Part shown: in pieces, positions 18,494 through 26,196 of the stretch
How the letters are laid out: each line of letters opens with the position of its first letter
Position numbering within the stretch: position 1 is the stretch's first letter
NCBI GenBank assembly: GCA_937976305.1
Contig: CALJSB010000018.1
Span: 52,515 to 116,514, forward strand
Direction: 5' to 3'
Origin: an uncultured Acidimicrobiales bacterium
GTDB lineage: Bacteria; Actinomycetota; Acidimicrobiia; Acidimicrobiales; SZUA-35
DNA length: 64,000 bases
Notes under the pieces: model-generated
Seen by the model: only the letters and a program-made list of their open reading frames with translations
The model's database searches: none
Told to the model about the DNA's origin: nothing
Program-made: the position numbers and the translations under genes

Positions 18494-19197
18494 CCGACAG
18501 CAACCCAGCGGAGGCCTCACCAGCCGGCGCCGTCGATGTGTCCGAAGGCGATCTGATCCGATGGTCTGAAGCGCTGGCCGGCATTGCTCGAACCGGGCTC
18601 GGTTTCTCTCAGGTTCCCTACGAGCGAGAGCGCTACGAAGAGATCTTGCACGTCGCGGCTGACATCCGAGCCCGAGCATCAGGCGAAGGAGAATCAGCAA
18701 CGACGGTCGATGAGTGGATGAAGATCGTTGGGTCGGGCATTGGCGGCTACGTCACGCCGAAGATTGCCGTCGGGGCCATTGTCGGAAACGACCAGGGCGA
18801 ACTCCTGCTGATCCAGCGGGCCGACTCTGGGGTGTGGTTGTACCCCACTGGGTGGGCCGACGTCGGCTACTCGGCAGCAGAGGTGGCGGTGAAGGAAGTC
18901 TTCGAGGAAACCGGCATTCACGCCGAGGTGCTCCGCCCCTTTGCGATCGTCGACGGACTCCAGCTCGGCTTCAGCCGAGTGCCGTTGTACTCGATCGTCT
19001 TCCAGTGCCGGGCAACGGGAGGAGAGCTCTCCCACCACCCGCAGGAGTGTCTTGATGCGGGTTGGTTCACCAAAGACCAGTTGCCATCGCCGATTGCCAG
19101 CGGCGACCGGTGGGTCGACCTGGCCTACAGGGCCATTGCCGGTGAGCCATACGAGACGTCGTTCGAAATGCCCCGGCCATCGGTGTGGATGACCTAG
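18490..19197 (+). CDS. NUDIX hydrolase with N-terminal helical domain
   Basis: NUDIX enzymes cleave nucleoside diphosphates linked to other groups. The 235-residue protein has an N-terminal domain of the type often fused to ADP-ribose-class NUDIX enzymes (WSEALAGIARTGLGFSQ...YERERYEEIL), then the NUDIX box ending KEVFEETGI. The first conserved Glu of the canonical box is Tyr here (WADVGYSAAEVAVKEV); from memory this subfamily often lacks that residue, and the catalytic EExG core is intact. It overlaps glnD by 4 bp and is the last gene of that operon. Confidence 0.9.
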   Translation: MTDSNPAEASPAGAVDVSEGDLIRWSEALAGIARTGLGFSQVPYERERYEEILHVAADIRARASGEGESATTVDEWMKIVGSGIGGYVTPKIAVGAIVGNDQGELLLIQRADSGVWLYPTGWADVGYSAAEVAVKEVFEETGIHAEVLRPFAIVDGLQLGFSRVPLYSIVFQCRATGGELSHHPQECLDAGWFTKDQLPSPIASGDRWVDLAYRAIAGEPYETSFEMPRPSVWMT

Positions 19198-19211
19198 GTC
19201 GAGACGGCTCG

Positions 19212-20093
19212 TTAGTTCTGTTCTCGCAGAAAGTTCTCGAGATCCTCGATCATGTCTGCGCTCGAGTCGGCTCGTAGTTCCTCGTCGTATCGCTGTTCGA
19301 GAGAAGTGACGTATTCACGGGTTGTCTCATCGTCTTCGAGCGCTTCGTCGATCTGGCTCTCGTACTCGGCGGCCTCCTCAACGAGATTGCGTCCGAGAAT
19401 CGGAAGGTCGATCAGCGAACCGAGTCGATCGACTAATGCCAGAGCAGCCTTTGGCGAAGGAGCATTGGCAACGTAGCTGGGCACCGAGGCCCACAGCGAA
19501 CACGTGCCAAGTCCGGCTTCGTGGCAGGCGTGATGCAGCACGCCGACAATGCCGGTTGGGCCCTCGTAGCGAGAGGGCTCGAGGCTGAGTTTGGTGCAGA
19601 TGTCAGGATCGCCGCTGGTCCCGAAGATCGTGGTTGGCCGCGAGTGTGCAACGTCGGCGATGAGCGCCCCGAGCGTGACGACCATCTCGACGTTGAGTTC
19701 GAGAGCCAAGGCAACAACGTCGTTACAGAACGTGCGCCACTTGAGTTGTGGCTCGATGCCGGTGAATACGACGAGGTCGGGTGACCCCTCCTCGGTTGCG
19801 ACCGCAGAAAAGACGTTCTCGGGCCAATCCAGAACTCGCTCCTGATCGTCGTCGATCCGGACGAACGGACGGGTGGTCGAGAAGTCGTAGAATGGTTCGG
19901 GGTCGATGGTGGCGAAGGGCTCTGCGTCGAAGGTTTCGGCGACGTGTGTGGTCGCCGTCGAAGCAGCCTCACCGGCGTCATTCCAACCCTCGAAGGCCAT
20001 CACGAGAATGGGGGAGTTCAGCTTCGGGCGCGTCTCCGCCTCAGCGGTTGGCTCTTGGTCGGGCGATTCGCCGGCCCACACGATGTGTTTCAC
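19212..20093 (-). CDS. PAC2-family protein
   Basis: The 293-residue protein carries the PAC2 signature (ILVMAFEGWNDAGEAASTA, residues about 30-48) found in proteasome-assembly-chaperone relatives. Actinobacterial members usually sit near proteasome or metabolic genes but have no settled role. The C-terminus is acidic and helical. A TAGCGT box seven bases before the GTG start suggests a leaderless message. Its 3' end lies 14 bp from the convergent NUDIX gene. Confidence 0.88.
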   Translation of the reverse strand: MKHIVWAGESPDQEPTAEAETRPKLNSPILVMAFEGWNDAGEAASTATTHVAETFDAEPFATIDPEPFYDFSTTRPFVRIDDDQERVLDWPENVFSAVATEEGSPDLVVFTGIEPQLKWRTFCNDVVALALELNVEMVVTLGALIADVAHSRPTTIFGTSGDPDICTKLSLEPSRYEGPTGIVGVLHHACHEAGLGTCSLWASVPSYVANAPSPKAALALVDRLGSLIDLPILGRNLVEEAAEYESQIDEALEDDETTREYVTSLEQRYDEELRADSSADMIEDLENFLREQN

Positions 20094-20208
20094 TGACAGA
20101 ACGCTACCGGCCTGTTGGCCCGAGTGGGTCGAGCCCAGCTTGTGTCAGCCCGGTGTTTCAACCGGGGGTGAGAACACGTGGCCGGGCGCAGGCGGGCATA
20201 CTTGCAGC

Positions 20209-20634
20209 GTGCAGATCACCGAGGTCACCGAGGTCACACCGGAACTCATGGCAGCGTTTGAGCGCCTGATTCCTCAGCTGTCGTCATCGAACCCGCCGCC
20301 ATCTGTCGACGAGGTGCAATTCATCGTCGACTCCCCAGCCTCCGTGCTGCTGATCGCCGAAGAAGATGGCGAGATCTACGGCAGTCTCACACTGGCGCTG
20401 TTCCGCATCCCGACGGGAATGCGAGCGTGGATCGAAGACGTTGTTGTCGATGATGCGGCGCGGGGTAAGGGTGTCGGTCGGCTTCTCAACGAGGTCGCGA
20501 TCGAGCGAGCTCGAGAGGTGGGTGCAACCACGGTTGATCTCACATCGCGGCCGAGCCGCGAGGCTGCGAATCGCTTGTATAAGCGCATCGGTTTCGAAGA
20601 GCGGGACACCAACGTGTACCGCTACAAGCTCTAA
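20209..20634 (+). CDS. GNAT-family N-acetyltransferase
   Basis: The 141-residue protein has the acetyl-CoA pyrophosphate-binding motif in EDVVVDDAARGKGVGRLLNE (RGKGVG; Q/R-x-x-G-x-G/A) and the typical C-terminal NRLYKRIGFEERDTNVYRY. The GTG at 20209 is chosen because the frame upstream is antisense to the PAC2 gene and an ATACTT box is 5 bases upstream. The substrate cannot be read from the sequence. Confidence 0.93.
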   Translation: MQITEVTEVTPELMAAFERLIPQLSSSNPPPSVDEVQFIVDSPASVLLIAEEDGEIYGSLTLALFRIPTGMRAWIEDVVVDDAARGKGVGRLLNEVAIERAREVGATTVDLTSRPSREAANRLYKRIGFEERDTNVYRYKL

Positions 20635-20689
20635 CCAGCCCGCCCGTTACGCCAGCCCTGTGAGTCGGCCCTCTGAGCCGTTAGAGCAC

Positions 20690-20836
20690 TCAGTCTCGGT
20701 CGGCCCGCACCCGGCCGATCAGATTCGCAAGCAATTCGAGTGCTTGTTCACGTCGGAGTGCCCACGAGCCGGGTGGCAACATGGCGACCGAGCGGCGGAT
20801 CTGTTCGAGCTCTTCTGGTGTTTCTGTTGGACTCAT
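20690..20836 (-). CDS. 48-residue protein under a LexA-box promoter
   Basis: The frame starts at ATG 20836 and ends at TGA 20690-20692. The product begins MSPTETPEELEQIRRSVAML and continues with LPPGSWALRREQALELLANL, giving two predicted amphipathic helices joined by a PPGS turn, and ends in a charged tail. There is no signal peptide, cysteine or membrane segment. Codon third positions are mostly G/C and the sequence reads as a true small protein. A -10 box TACGGT lies exactly 6 bases before the ATG (20843-20848) and a perfect LexA box covers the -35 region. SOS control is therefore expected. No family is recognised; a small regulator or inhibitor acting after DNA damage is one possibility. 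Confidence 0.7.
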   Translation of the reverse strand: MSPTETPEELEQIRRSVAMLPPGSWALRREQALELLANLIGRVRADRD

Positions 20837-20842
20837 CGGGGC

Positions 20843-20848
20843 ACCGTA
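20843..20848 (-). promoter_or_regulatory. -10 box of a leaderless promoter (48-residue ORF)
   Basis: TACGGT on the minus strand, then exactly 6 bases, then ATG at 20836. The matching -35 position (20866-20871) lies within the LexA box. Confidence 0.65.
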
Positions 20849-20856
20849 GCGCGCGA

Positions 20857-20872
20857 TCGAACAAATGTTCGA
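20857..20872. promoter_or_regulatory. LexA (SOS) box
   Basis: TCGAACAAATGTTCGA: perfect 7-bp inverted arms around AA, an exact match to the actinobacterial SOS consensus TCGAAC-N4-GTTCGA. It stands 21-36 bases upstream of the 48-residue ORF start and covers its -35 region. Confidence 0.87.
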
Positions 20873-20930
20873 TTCATGGGAACACGACGCTCATCAAACC
20901 TCTGCCGATTGACCGCAGCGCTGGGGCTGG

Positions 20931-22304
20931 CTAGCCCTCTTCGTCGGTGACCTCGAGCGGTTCGATGCGCAGAACTTGGCCGCCCTGGTTGATGACGTAG
21001 AGTTCGCCGTCAGCGCCTTCGCCAAACGAGACGAGCTGATCTCGCTCGGTCTTGACGGACAACAGTCGTGCGATGTTGCCCTGGTCGGTCATTTGAAGGC
21101 CGATGATCTCGCCGCTGCAGTAGTCGCCGTAGATGTAGACGCCGTCGAGGCTCGGATGAAGCTCGCCTCGGTAGACGTAACCACCGGTGACTGAGCACCG
21201 GCCCTTTTCATGTGCGTAGGTGTAGGCGGGCCCGACGTGGTCTTCTGGGGTTACCGCGCCCTCGACCGGGGCATTTGCCTCGAACCCGGCCCAGCCGAGG
21301 TTCGCTCCGCGACCGCCGCCGGTTGCGGCGGGTAGGTGGTTGATCTCTTCGAACTGATCTTGGCCGACATCGCCGATCCAAAGGTCGCCGGTGAGTTGGT
21401 CGAAGGAGAATCGCCACGGGTTGCGGACTCCCCACAGGAAGATCTCGGGGGCTCCACCTCCATCGATGGCGAACGGGTTGCCGCTTGGAATGGAGTAGGC
21501 CGACTCTTCTCCGTCGGGAAACGGGTCGATGCGAATGATCGACCCGAGAAGCGTGTCGGTGTTTTGGCCGTGACCCTGAGGGTCGTTGGCTGAGCCACCG
21601 TCGCCGAGGCCGAGGTAGAGAAAGCCATCAGCACCGAGGGCGAGGTGTCCGCCGTTGTGGTTGCTGAAGGGCTGGGGCACACGGAGTAGCTCGCGGCGAG
21701 AGTCAACAACGACCTCAGTTCGGCGCTCGATGTCGTACTCGTCGACAACGGAGTCGCCAGCGAGGTCGGTGTAGCTGACGTAGAGGAAGCGGCCGTCTGT
21801 CGAAAATGCCAAGCCCAGCAGGCCGCGCTCGGAATCAGTGGTCACCATTTCGCTGATGTCGAGGACGGCTCGATTGGCGACGCTGATGCGTTCTCTGTTC
21901 GCCCCTTCGCTGAAGGTGATCTCGATGCGGCGGATGATGCCTGCTCGCTCGGCGACATAGAGGTCGAATGACCCCGATCGGGCGGAGAGCGCAACCGGCT
22001 CTTCGAACTCCGCGATCAGCTCGAGTTCGAGCGGTAGCTCTTCCCAGTCTGGAGACTCGACCGGTGGTGTCGTCGTTGTCGTTGCGTCGTCGCCGTTGTC
22101 GGTCGTGCCGTCGTCGTCGCCCGATTCGCCCTCCGTCGTCTCGCCTTCGACGGTGATGTCGCCGGTTTCGCTGGGAAGTTCGTCTGGAGCTTCGGCCGCC
22201 GTGTCATCACCTGCGCCATCAGTGATGAAGGAGCAGCCAGGCGCGACAAGTACCGCACTGGCCGCAACAAGAAAGAGAATTCGCCGCAAGCGGGGTTCGC
22301 CCAT
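20931..22304 (-). CDS. PQQ-type sugar dehydrogenase (GSDH/YliI-like) lipoprotein
   Basis: These six-bladed beta-propeller enzymes oxidise aldoses outside the membrane, often with PQQ. The protein has 457 residues from ATG 22304. The start gives a clean lipoprotein signal with lipobox cysteine at residue 24 (VAPGC); an extended frame to 22361 has no such signal. An acidic/Thr linker (30-85) precedes the catalytic domain, with ERGLLGLAFS, HNGGHLALGADGFLYLGLGDGGSANDP, WGVRNPWRFSFD and the C-terminal GGYVYRG and YGDYCSGEI segments. CACAAT stands 6 bases before the start, so the message may be leaderless. PQQ dependence is inferred from the family. Confidence 0.9.
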   Translation of the reverse strand: MGEPRLRRILFLVAASAVLVAPGCSFITDGAGDDTAAEAPDELPSETGDITVEGETTEGESGDDDGTTDNGDDATTTTTPPVESPDWEELPLELELIAEFEEPVALSARSGSFDLYVAERAGIIRRIEITFSEGANRERISVANRAVLDISEMVTTDSERGLLGLAFSTDGRFLYVSYTDLAGDSVVDEYDIERRTEVVVDSRRELLRVPQPFSNHNGGHLALGADGFLYLGLGDGGSANDPQGHGQNTDTLLGSIIRIDPFPDGEESAYSIPSGNPFAIDGGGAPEIFLWGVRNPWRFSFDQLTGDLWIGDVGQDQFEEINHLPAATGGGRGANLGWAGFEANAPVEGAVTPEDHVGPAYTYAHEKGRCSVTGGYVYRGELHPSLDGVYIYGDYCSGEIIGLQMTDQGNIARLLSVKTERDQLVSFGEGADGELYVINQGGQVLRIEPLEVTDEEG

Positions 22305-22352
22305 CCCCCCATTGTGGCCACTGAGGGCCAACGAGTGGCGGCAGGTGCCAGA

Positions 22353-22358
22353 TAGTCT
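22353..22358 (+). promoter_or_regulatory. -10 box of a leaderless promoter (GtrA gene)
   Basis: TAGTCT, exactly 6 bases before the GTG start at 22365. The box lies between two divergent genes. Confidence 0.66.
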
Positions 22359-22364
22359 CATGCC

Positions 22365-22829
22365 GTGACATCCACGAGGTCCGAAACGGCGAATCCTCTT
22401 GCCGACATGCTTGCCGGTCGCGGCAAACTCGCCGGCCGGTACCTCGCTGTTTCAATCATCAATATCTTCAACAGCCAGGCGCTTCTGTTTCTCGCAAACA
22501 GCGTGTGGGGCTGGCCCGGTGGATGGGCCAATGTGTTTGCAGCGAGCCTGGCCAGCATTCCGGCCTATGTGCTCAGTCGGGCCTGGGTGTGGGAGAAGCG
22601 CGGTGCGCACAGCATGCGCCGCGAGGTGCTGCCGTTCTGGATCATCACGCTCATTGGACTCGTGCTGTCGAGCGTCGCGGCGGCGCTTGCCGATCGTCAG
22701 TTCGGTGCAGGTCTTCTCGTGAACGTCGCCAGCCTCGTGGCGTATTTCATCGTTTGGGTGGCCAAGTTCTTGATCCTCGACCGCATGTTCAGCCACGACT
22801 GGGACGCTGATCAGACGGAAGGCGAATGA
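22365..22829 (+). CDS. GtrA-family membrane protein
   Basis: GtrA proteins have four membrane helices and are thought to flip lipid-linked sugars. The 154-residue protein has helices near residues 30-48, 55-72, 88-108 and 115-135, and the typical FLANSVWGWP and YVLSRAWVWEKRG segments. The GTG start is leaderless. Its end overlaps the downstream methyltransferase start by 4 bp (ATGA), so the two are coupled. Confidence 0.9.
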   Translation: MTSTRSETANPLADMLAGRGKLAGRYLAVSIINIFNSQALLFLANSVWGWPGGWANVFAASLASIPAYVLSRAWVWEKRGAHSMRREVLPFWIITLIGLVLSSVAAALADRQFGAGLLVNVASLVAYFIVWVAKFLILDRMFSHDWDADQTEGE

Positions 22830-23449
22830 CTCCGGGCGAACGGGCGAAGGCTGAGGCAGCTCGGGGGTTCATGCCGCCAGATGAGGGTCTTGCGCTTTGG
22901 CAGGCCGCATCGACGATTGATCCGTCACTTGGCCCAGCGCTCGAGGTGGGGAGTTACTGCGGAAAGTCGGCGTTGTACCTCGGCCCGGCGCTTCGTGATC
23001 AAGGCGCGTCGTTGCTGTGTGTTGATCACCATCGAGGCTCTGAGGAGAACCAGGCCGGATGGGAGTGGCACGAGCCCGACCTCGTCGACCCTGCAGTTGG
23101 CAAGATGGACACGTTGCCGATCTTCCGAAGAACCGTCTACGACGCAGGGCTCGAAGACACCGTTGTTGCCCTTGTCGGCGACTCGCCGCGCATCGCTCGT
23201 TTGTGGACGACGCCACTCAGCCTGTTGTTCATCGACGGAGGCCACGGTGTCGAGCCGGCCCAACTCGACTACGAGTTGTGGGCGCCACACGTCGCGGTCG
23301 GTGGTGTGCTGCTGATCCACGACGTGTTTCCGGACCCCGCTGATGGGGGGCGACCGCCGTATGAGCAGATCTATCTTCCGGCCCTGGCATCGGGCCTGTT
23401 CGAAGAAGAGTCGGCGCAAGGGTCGCTTCGCTTGCTTCGGCGCGTGTGA
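22826..23449 (+). CDS. Class I SAM-dependent methyltransferase (Methyltransf_24 type)
   Basis: The 207-residue protein has the SAM-binding motif ALEVGSYCGKSALYLG, an acidic residue after the second strand (LLCVDHHRG), and the FIDGGHGVEPAQLDYELW segment characteristic of the Methyltransf_24 group, which often modifies sugars or small molecules. It overlaps the GtrA gene by 4 bp, which suggests cell-surface glycan modification. Confidence 0.88.
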   Translation: MTPGERAKAEAARGFMPPDEGLALWQAASTIDPSLGPALEVGSYCGKSALYLGPALRDQGASLLCVDHHRGSEENQAGWEWHEPDLVDPAVGKMDTLPIFRRTVYDAGLEDTVVALVGDSPRIARLWTTPLSLLFIDGGHGVEPAQLDYELWAPHVAVGGVLLIHDVFPDPADGGRPPYEQIYLPALASGLFEEESAQGSLRLLRRV

Positions 23450-23460
23450 ATCTTGCGCAG

Positions 23461-23466
23461 TAGCTT
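23461..23466 (+). promoter_or_regulatory. -10 box of a leaderless promoter (hydrolase)
   Basis: TAGCTT, exactly 6 bases before the ATG at 23473. Confidence 0.65.
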
Positions 23467-23472
23467 CTGGCT

Positions 23473-24258
23473 ATGACAATCGCTGAGATCAACGGAGTGC
23501 CGATTCGCTATGAGGACAGCGGAGGCGACGGCCCAGTTGTCTTGTTCAGCCACGGGTTCTTGATGGACCACACGATGTTCGATGCCCAGGTCGAGGCGCT
23601 CGGTGCTGACTATCGCTGTATTCGGTGGGACGAGCGGGGCTTCGGCGACACGCCGGCACCTGGACCGTTCACGTATTGGGATTCCGCCGATGATGCCGTT
23701 GGCGTTCTCGATGCATGCGGTGTCGATCAAGCCGTGTTTGTCGGCATGAGCCAAGGTGGCTTTCTGTCGCTCCGGGCTGCGCTGGCCCATCCTGATCGGG
23801 TGCGGGGGTTGGTGCTCATCGACTCGGCGGCCGACACCGATGATGCAGAGACCATCGAGGGATACCACGGCATGTTGGCTGGTTTCACCGGAGAGGACGA
23901 CGAAATGCGAGCCGGTGTCGCCGCTGGCGTTTCTCAGCTGATCCTCGGCGACGAGGCTCTTTCTGCTGAGTGGGTTCCGAAGTGGTTGGCTCGCGAGCGG
24001 ACGCTGTTGAGCGAGCCGGGTCAGACGCTGCTCGGACGCGACGATGTTTCGGATCGGGTCGGCGAGATCGCATGTCCGACACTCATCGTGCACGGCACTG
24101 ATGATCAGGCCATCTCGATGGACCGGGCGAAGGCAGTCGCCGACGGCGTGCAAGATTGCCGAGGCGTTGTCGAGGTCGAGGGCGCAGCCCACGCGCCGAA
24201 CATGTCGCACCCTGACGTCGTGAACGAAGCCCTCACCACCTTCCTCAGCGGCCTATGA
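23473..24258 (+). CDS. Alpha/beta-fold hydrolase
   Basis: The 261-residue protein has the oxyanion loop FSHGFLMD, nucleophile Ser in the elbow GMSQGG (about residue 94), a later catalytic Asp in HGTDDQAIS and His in AAHAPN near the C-terminus. This arrangement fits an esterase or ring-fission-product hydrolase. The substrate is not evident. Repeat copy C lies 4 bp after the stop. Confidence 0.93.
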   Translation: MTIAEINGVPIRYEDSGGDGPVVLFSHGFLMDHTMFDAQVEALGADYRCIRWDERGFGDTPAPGPFTYWDSADDAVGVLDACGVDQAVFVGMSQGGFLSLRAALAHPDRVRGLVLIDSAADTDDAETIEGYHGMLAGFTGEDDEMRAGVAAGVSQLILGDEALSAEWVPKWLARERTLLSEPGQTLLGRDDVSDRVGEIACPTLIVHGTDDQAISMDRAKAVADGVQDCRGVVEVEGAAHAPNMSHPDVVNEALTTFLSGL

Positions 24259-24262
24259 TCTC

Positions 24263-24310
24263 GTTCTGGAGTCTTGTACCGGCGGAAACGCCGGTGGGGC
24301 ACTCCAGAAC
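24263..24310. repeat. 48-bp intergenic palindromic repeat, copy C
   Basis: GTTCTGGAG and CTCCAGAAC are perfect 9-bp outer arms. The inner hairpin is ACCGGCG-GAAA-CGCCGGT. It lies between two convergent genes. Confidence 0.9.
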
Positions 24311-24338
24311 GGTGGAGTCGGGGGGTGCCGTGCGGCTG

Positions 24339-25250
24339 TTAGGTGTTGGCGGCGGCGAGGACGTCGACGGTGCGTTGACGTTCGTCGGGGTCGGGTGTGG
24401 TGATCACGGCCGTGAAGTCGGTTGCCCCCGACGCCTTGATGGCAGCGAGGCCCTCGGCGACCTCGTCTTCGCTGCCGATCAGCGAGATGTCGGCCGGTCC
24501 GTCAACACCTTCGATGTCGAGCATGGCTCGATACGACGGCAGCTGTCCGTAGATCGTGAGGGTCTTGGCGATCAGCTCGCGAGCCGGCTCAGGGTTGTCA
24601 GTCACCCACACCGGCAGGCTGCAGACAACGGCCGGTGTCTGCCGGCCTGCGTCTGATGCCGCCTCGTTGATCTTGGGCACGATCTGTTGCTCGAGCGTCT
24701 TCGGGCCGACGCACCACAAGATGGTGCCGTCGGTACGGCGACCGGCAATCTTCAGCATCTGATCGCCGAGGGCAGCCAACATCACCTTTGGCGGCGCATC
24801 GGTCGGGCGGCCGTACTCGCCTTCGAAGCTCCACACCTCGCCCTCATAGTTGGCCTTGCCGGTAGCGAGCAGTTCCTCGAGCACGCCGAGGTAGTCGAGC
24901 ATGTGACGGATCGGCTTTTCCCAGGTCATCTTCCAATTGCCTTCGACCGATGGCTGGTGGGCGAGGCCGATGCCCAAGATGATGCGCCCGTCGGTTGCGG
25001 CCTGAGCCGTGAGGGCCTGTGCCGCCAGCGCCTGCGGATGCCGCGGCCACGTTGGGATGACGGCGGTGCCGAGCTCGATCGAGCTCGTTGACGGCCCGGC
25101 AACCGTCAAGGCCATCAGGGCATCGACAAGGCCGGTCTGTGCCAGCCAATAGGTGTCGAACCCGGCCGCCTCCGAGGCAACGATGTCGGCGGTGATGGTC
25201 GTGAGGTCGGGCCGGGCCAGCAGGCCAGATCCATTGATTCCGATGCGCAT
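24339..25250 (-). CDS. LLM-class F420-dependent oxidoreductase
   Basis: The 303-residue luciferase-like monooxygenase-fold protein begins MRIGINGSGLL and contains SSIELGTAVIPTWPRHPQALAAQA, GRIILGIGLAHQP and the C-terminal SLIGSEDEVAEGLAAIKASG. This pattern fits actinobacterial enzymes that use deazaflavin F420 (TIGR03564-like). The substrate is unknown. The start is leaderless. A 28-bp gap separates it from repeat copy C. Confidence 0.9.
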   Translation of the reverse strand: MRIGINGSGLLARPDLTTITADIVASEAAGFDTYWLAQTGLVDALMALTVAGPSTSSIELGTAVIPTWPRHPQALAAQALTAQAATDGRIILGIGLAHQPSVEGNWKMTWEKPIRHMLDYLGVLEELLATGKANYEGEVWSFEGEYGRPTDAPPKVMLAALGDQMLKIAGRRTDGTILWCVGPKTLEQQIVPKINEAASDAGRQTPAVVCSLPVWVTDNPEPARELIAKTLTIYGQLPSYRAMLDIEGVDGPADISLIGSEDEVAEGLAAIKASGATDFTAVITTPDPDERQRTVDVLAAANT

Positions 25251-25256
25251 GCCGAG

Positions 25257-25262
25257 ACGCTA
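25257..25262 (-). promoter_or_regulatory. -10 box of a leaderless promoter (F420 oxidoreductase)
   Basis: TAGCGT on the minus strand, exactly 6 bases before the ATG at 25250. Confidence 0.65.
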
Positions 25263-25353
25263 CTCGTGCCTGCCGAACATGTGACAGTCGTCTGTGACCG
25301 CTGACCCCCACGGGTGCCGTCAAGAATCTGGCGGCCACGCCGAGACTTGAACG

Positions 25354-26184
25354 ATGAAGAACCGTGCCCAGCATCTTGGCGCTGCCACGCCTCAGGCGAT
25401 CCGTCGGTCTGCAACCGTCGCGACTGCGTGGGCGATGAACATGACGCGCCATGGCGCCCTGGCGGCCGATCGTTTGGTTGCACGGCCAAAAACACGCATC
25501 GGCGTCGTGCAGGGAGCGAGCCTCGTGGGTGGCTCGATGCTCATCGGTATCGGCGTTGCCCTCTTCGTTCACGCCCGGCTCGGCCTGCCGCCCTACGACG
25601 TGTTGCTGTCGGTCGTGCGAGACCGCACCGGCCTATCGTTCGGTCAAACCGTGTGGGCGATGTCGGGCGCGCTGTTTGCTGTTGCGTTCATGCTGGGCCA
25701 GCGAGTCCGCCTTGGTGGGATCCTGTACGTCGGCATGATTGGCGTGGGCGTTGATGCTGCACTTGATCTTGTCGTCGACCCTGAGCCGCTCGTGCTGCGG
25801 GTCACCTTCGTAGCCCTCGGCTTGTTCTCGATCATCAGCGGTGTCTCGCTCGTGATGCACTCGGGGACTACTGGTGGCGCATTCGAGCTGCTCATGCGAG
25901 CAGGACAAGAGCGGGGCTACGACCCGATTCGTGTCCGGTCGTGCATGGAACTCGGGATCTTGGCCGCTGGCGTCGCACTCGGCGGCGACTTTGGCCCGGC
26001 GACCGTCGTGTTTGCCCTCGCCGTCGGCCCTGTGATGCGAGCGGTCAAGCAGGCGATGGAAGATCACCGGGCCGGCCGGACGTTGCGAATGGCTGAATGC
26101 GCCCTTGCGACGTCACAGCCGATCGAAGCAGACAACCCAACCTCGGGCAGTCCGGTCGCAGATAGCCCAGCGCCTGCCGTCTGA
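25354..26184 (+). CDS. YczE/YitT-like integral membrane protein
   Basis: The 276-residue protein has about five membrane helices between residues 50 and 230 (GGSMLIGIGVALFVHARLG, VWAMSGALFAVAFMLG, ILYVGMIGVGVDAALDLV, VTFVALGLFSIISGVSLV, ELGILAAGVALGG). The GLPPYDVLL and GTTGGAFELLM segments are typical of the YczE family, whose role is unclear. GAGACT lies 6 bases before ATG 25354; an alternative ATG at 25435 would drop a charged 27-residue head. Confidence 0.8.
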   Translation: MKNRAQHLGAATPQAIRRSATVATAWAMNMTRHGALAADRLVARPKTRIGVVQGASLVGGSMLIGIGVALFVHARLGLPPYDVLLSVVRDRTGLSFGQTVWAMSGALFAVAFMLGQRVRLGGILYVGMIGVGVDAALDLVVDPEPLVLRVTFVALGLFSIISGVSLVMHSGTTGGAFELLMRAGQERGYDPIRVRSCMELGILAAGVALGGDFGPATVVFALAVGPVMRAVKQAMEDHRAGRTLRMAECALATSQPIEADNPTSGSPVADSPAPAV

Positions 26185-26196
26185 CTCGGCTGCCCT

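Noticed and set aside
20875..20949. 24-codon plus-strand ORF just after the LexA box
   Set aside because: It has no promoter spacing match and runs into the end of the sugar dehydrogenase gene; the minus-strand 48-codon ORF fits the box and -10 far better.
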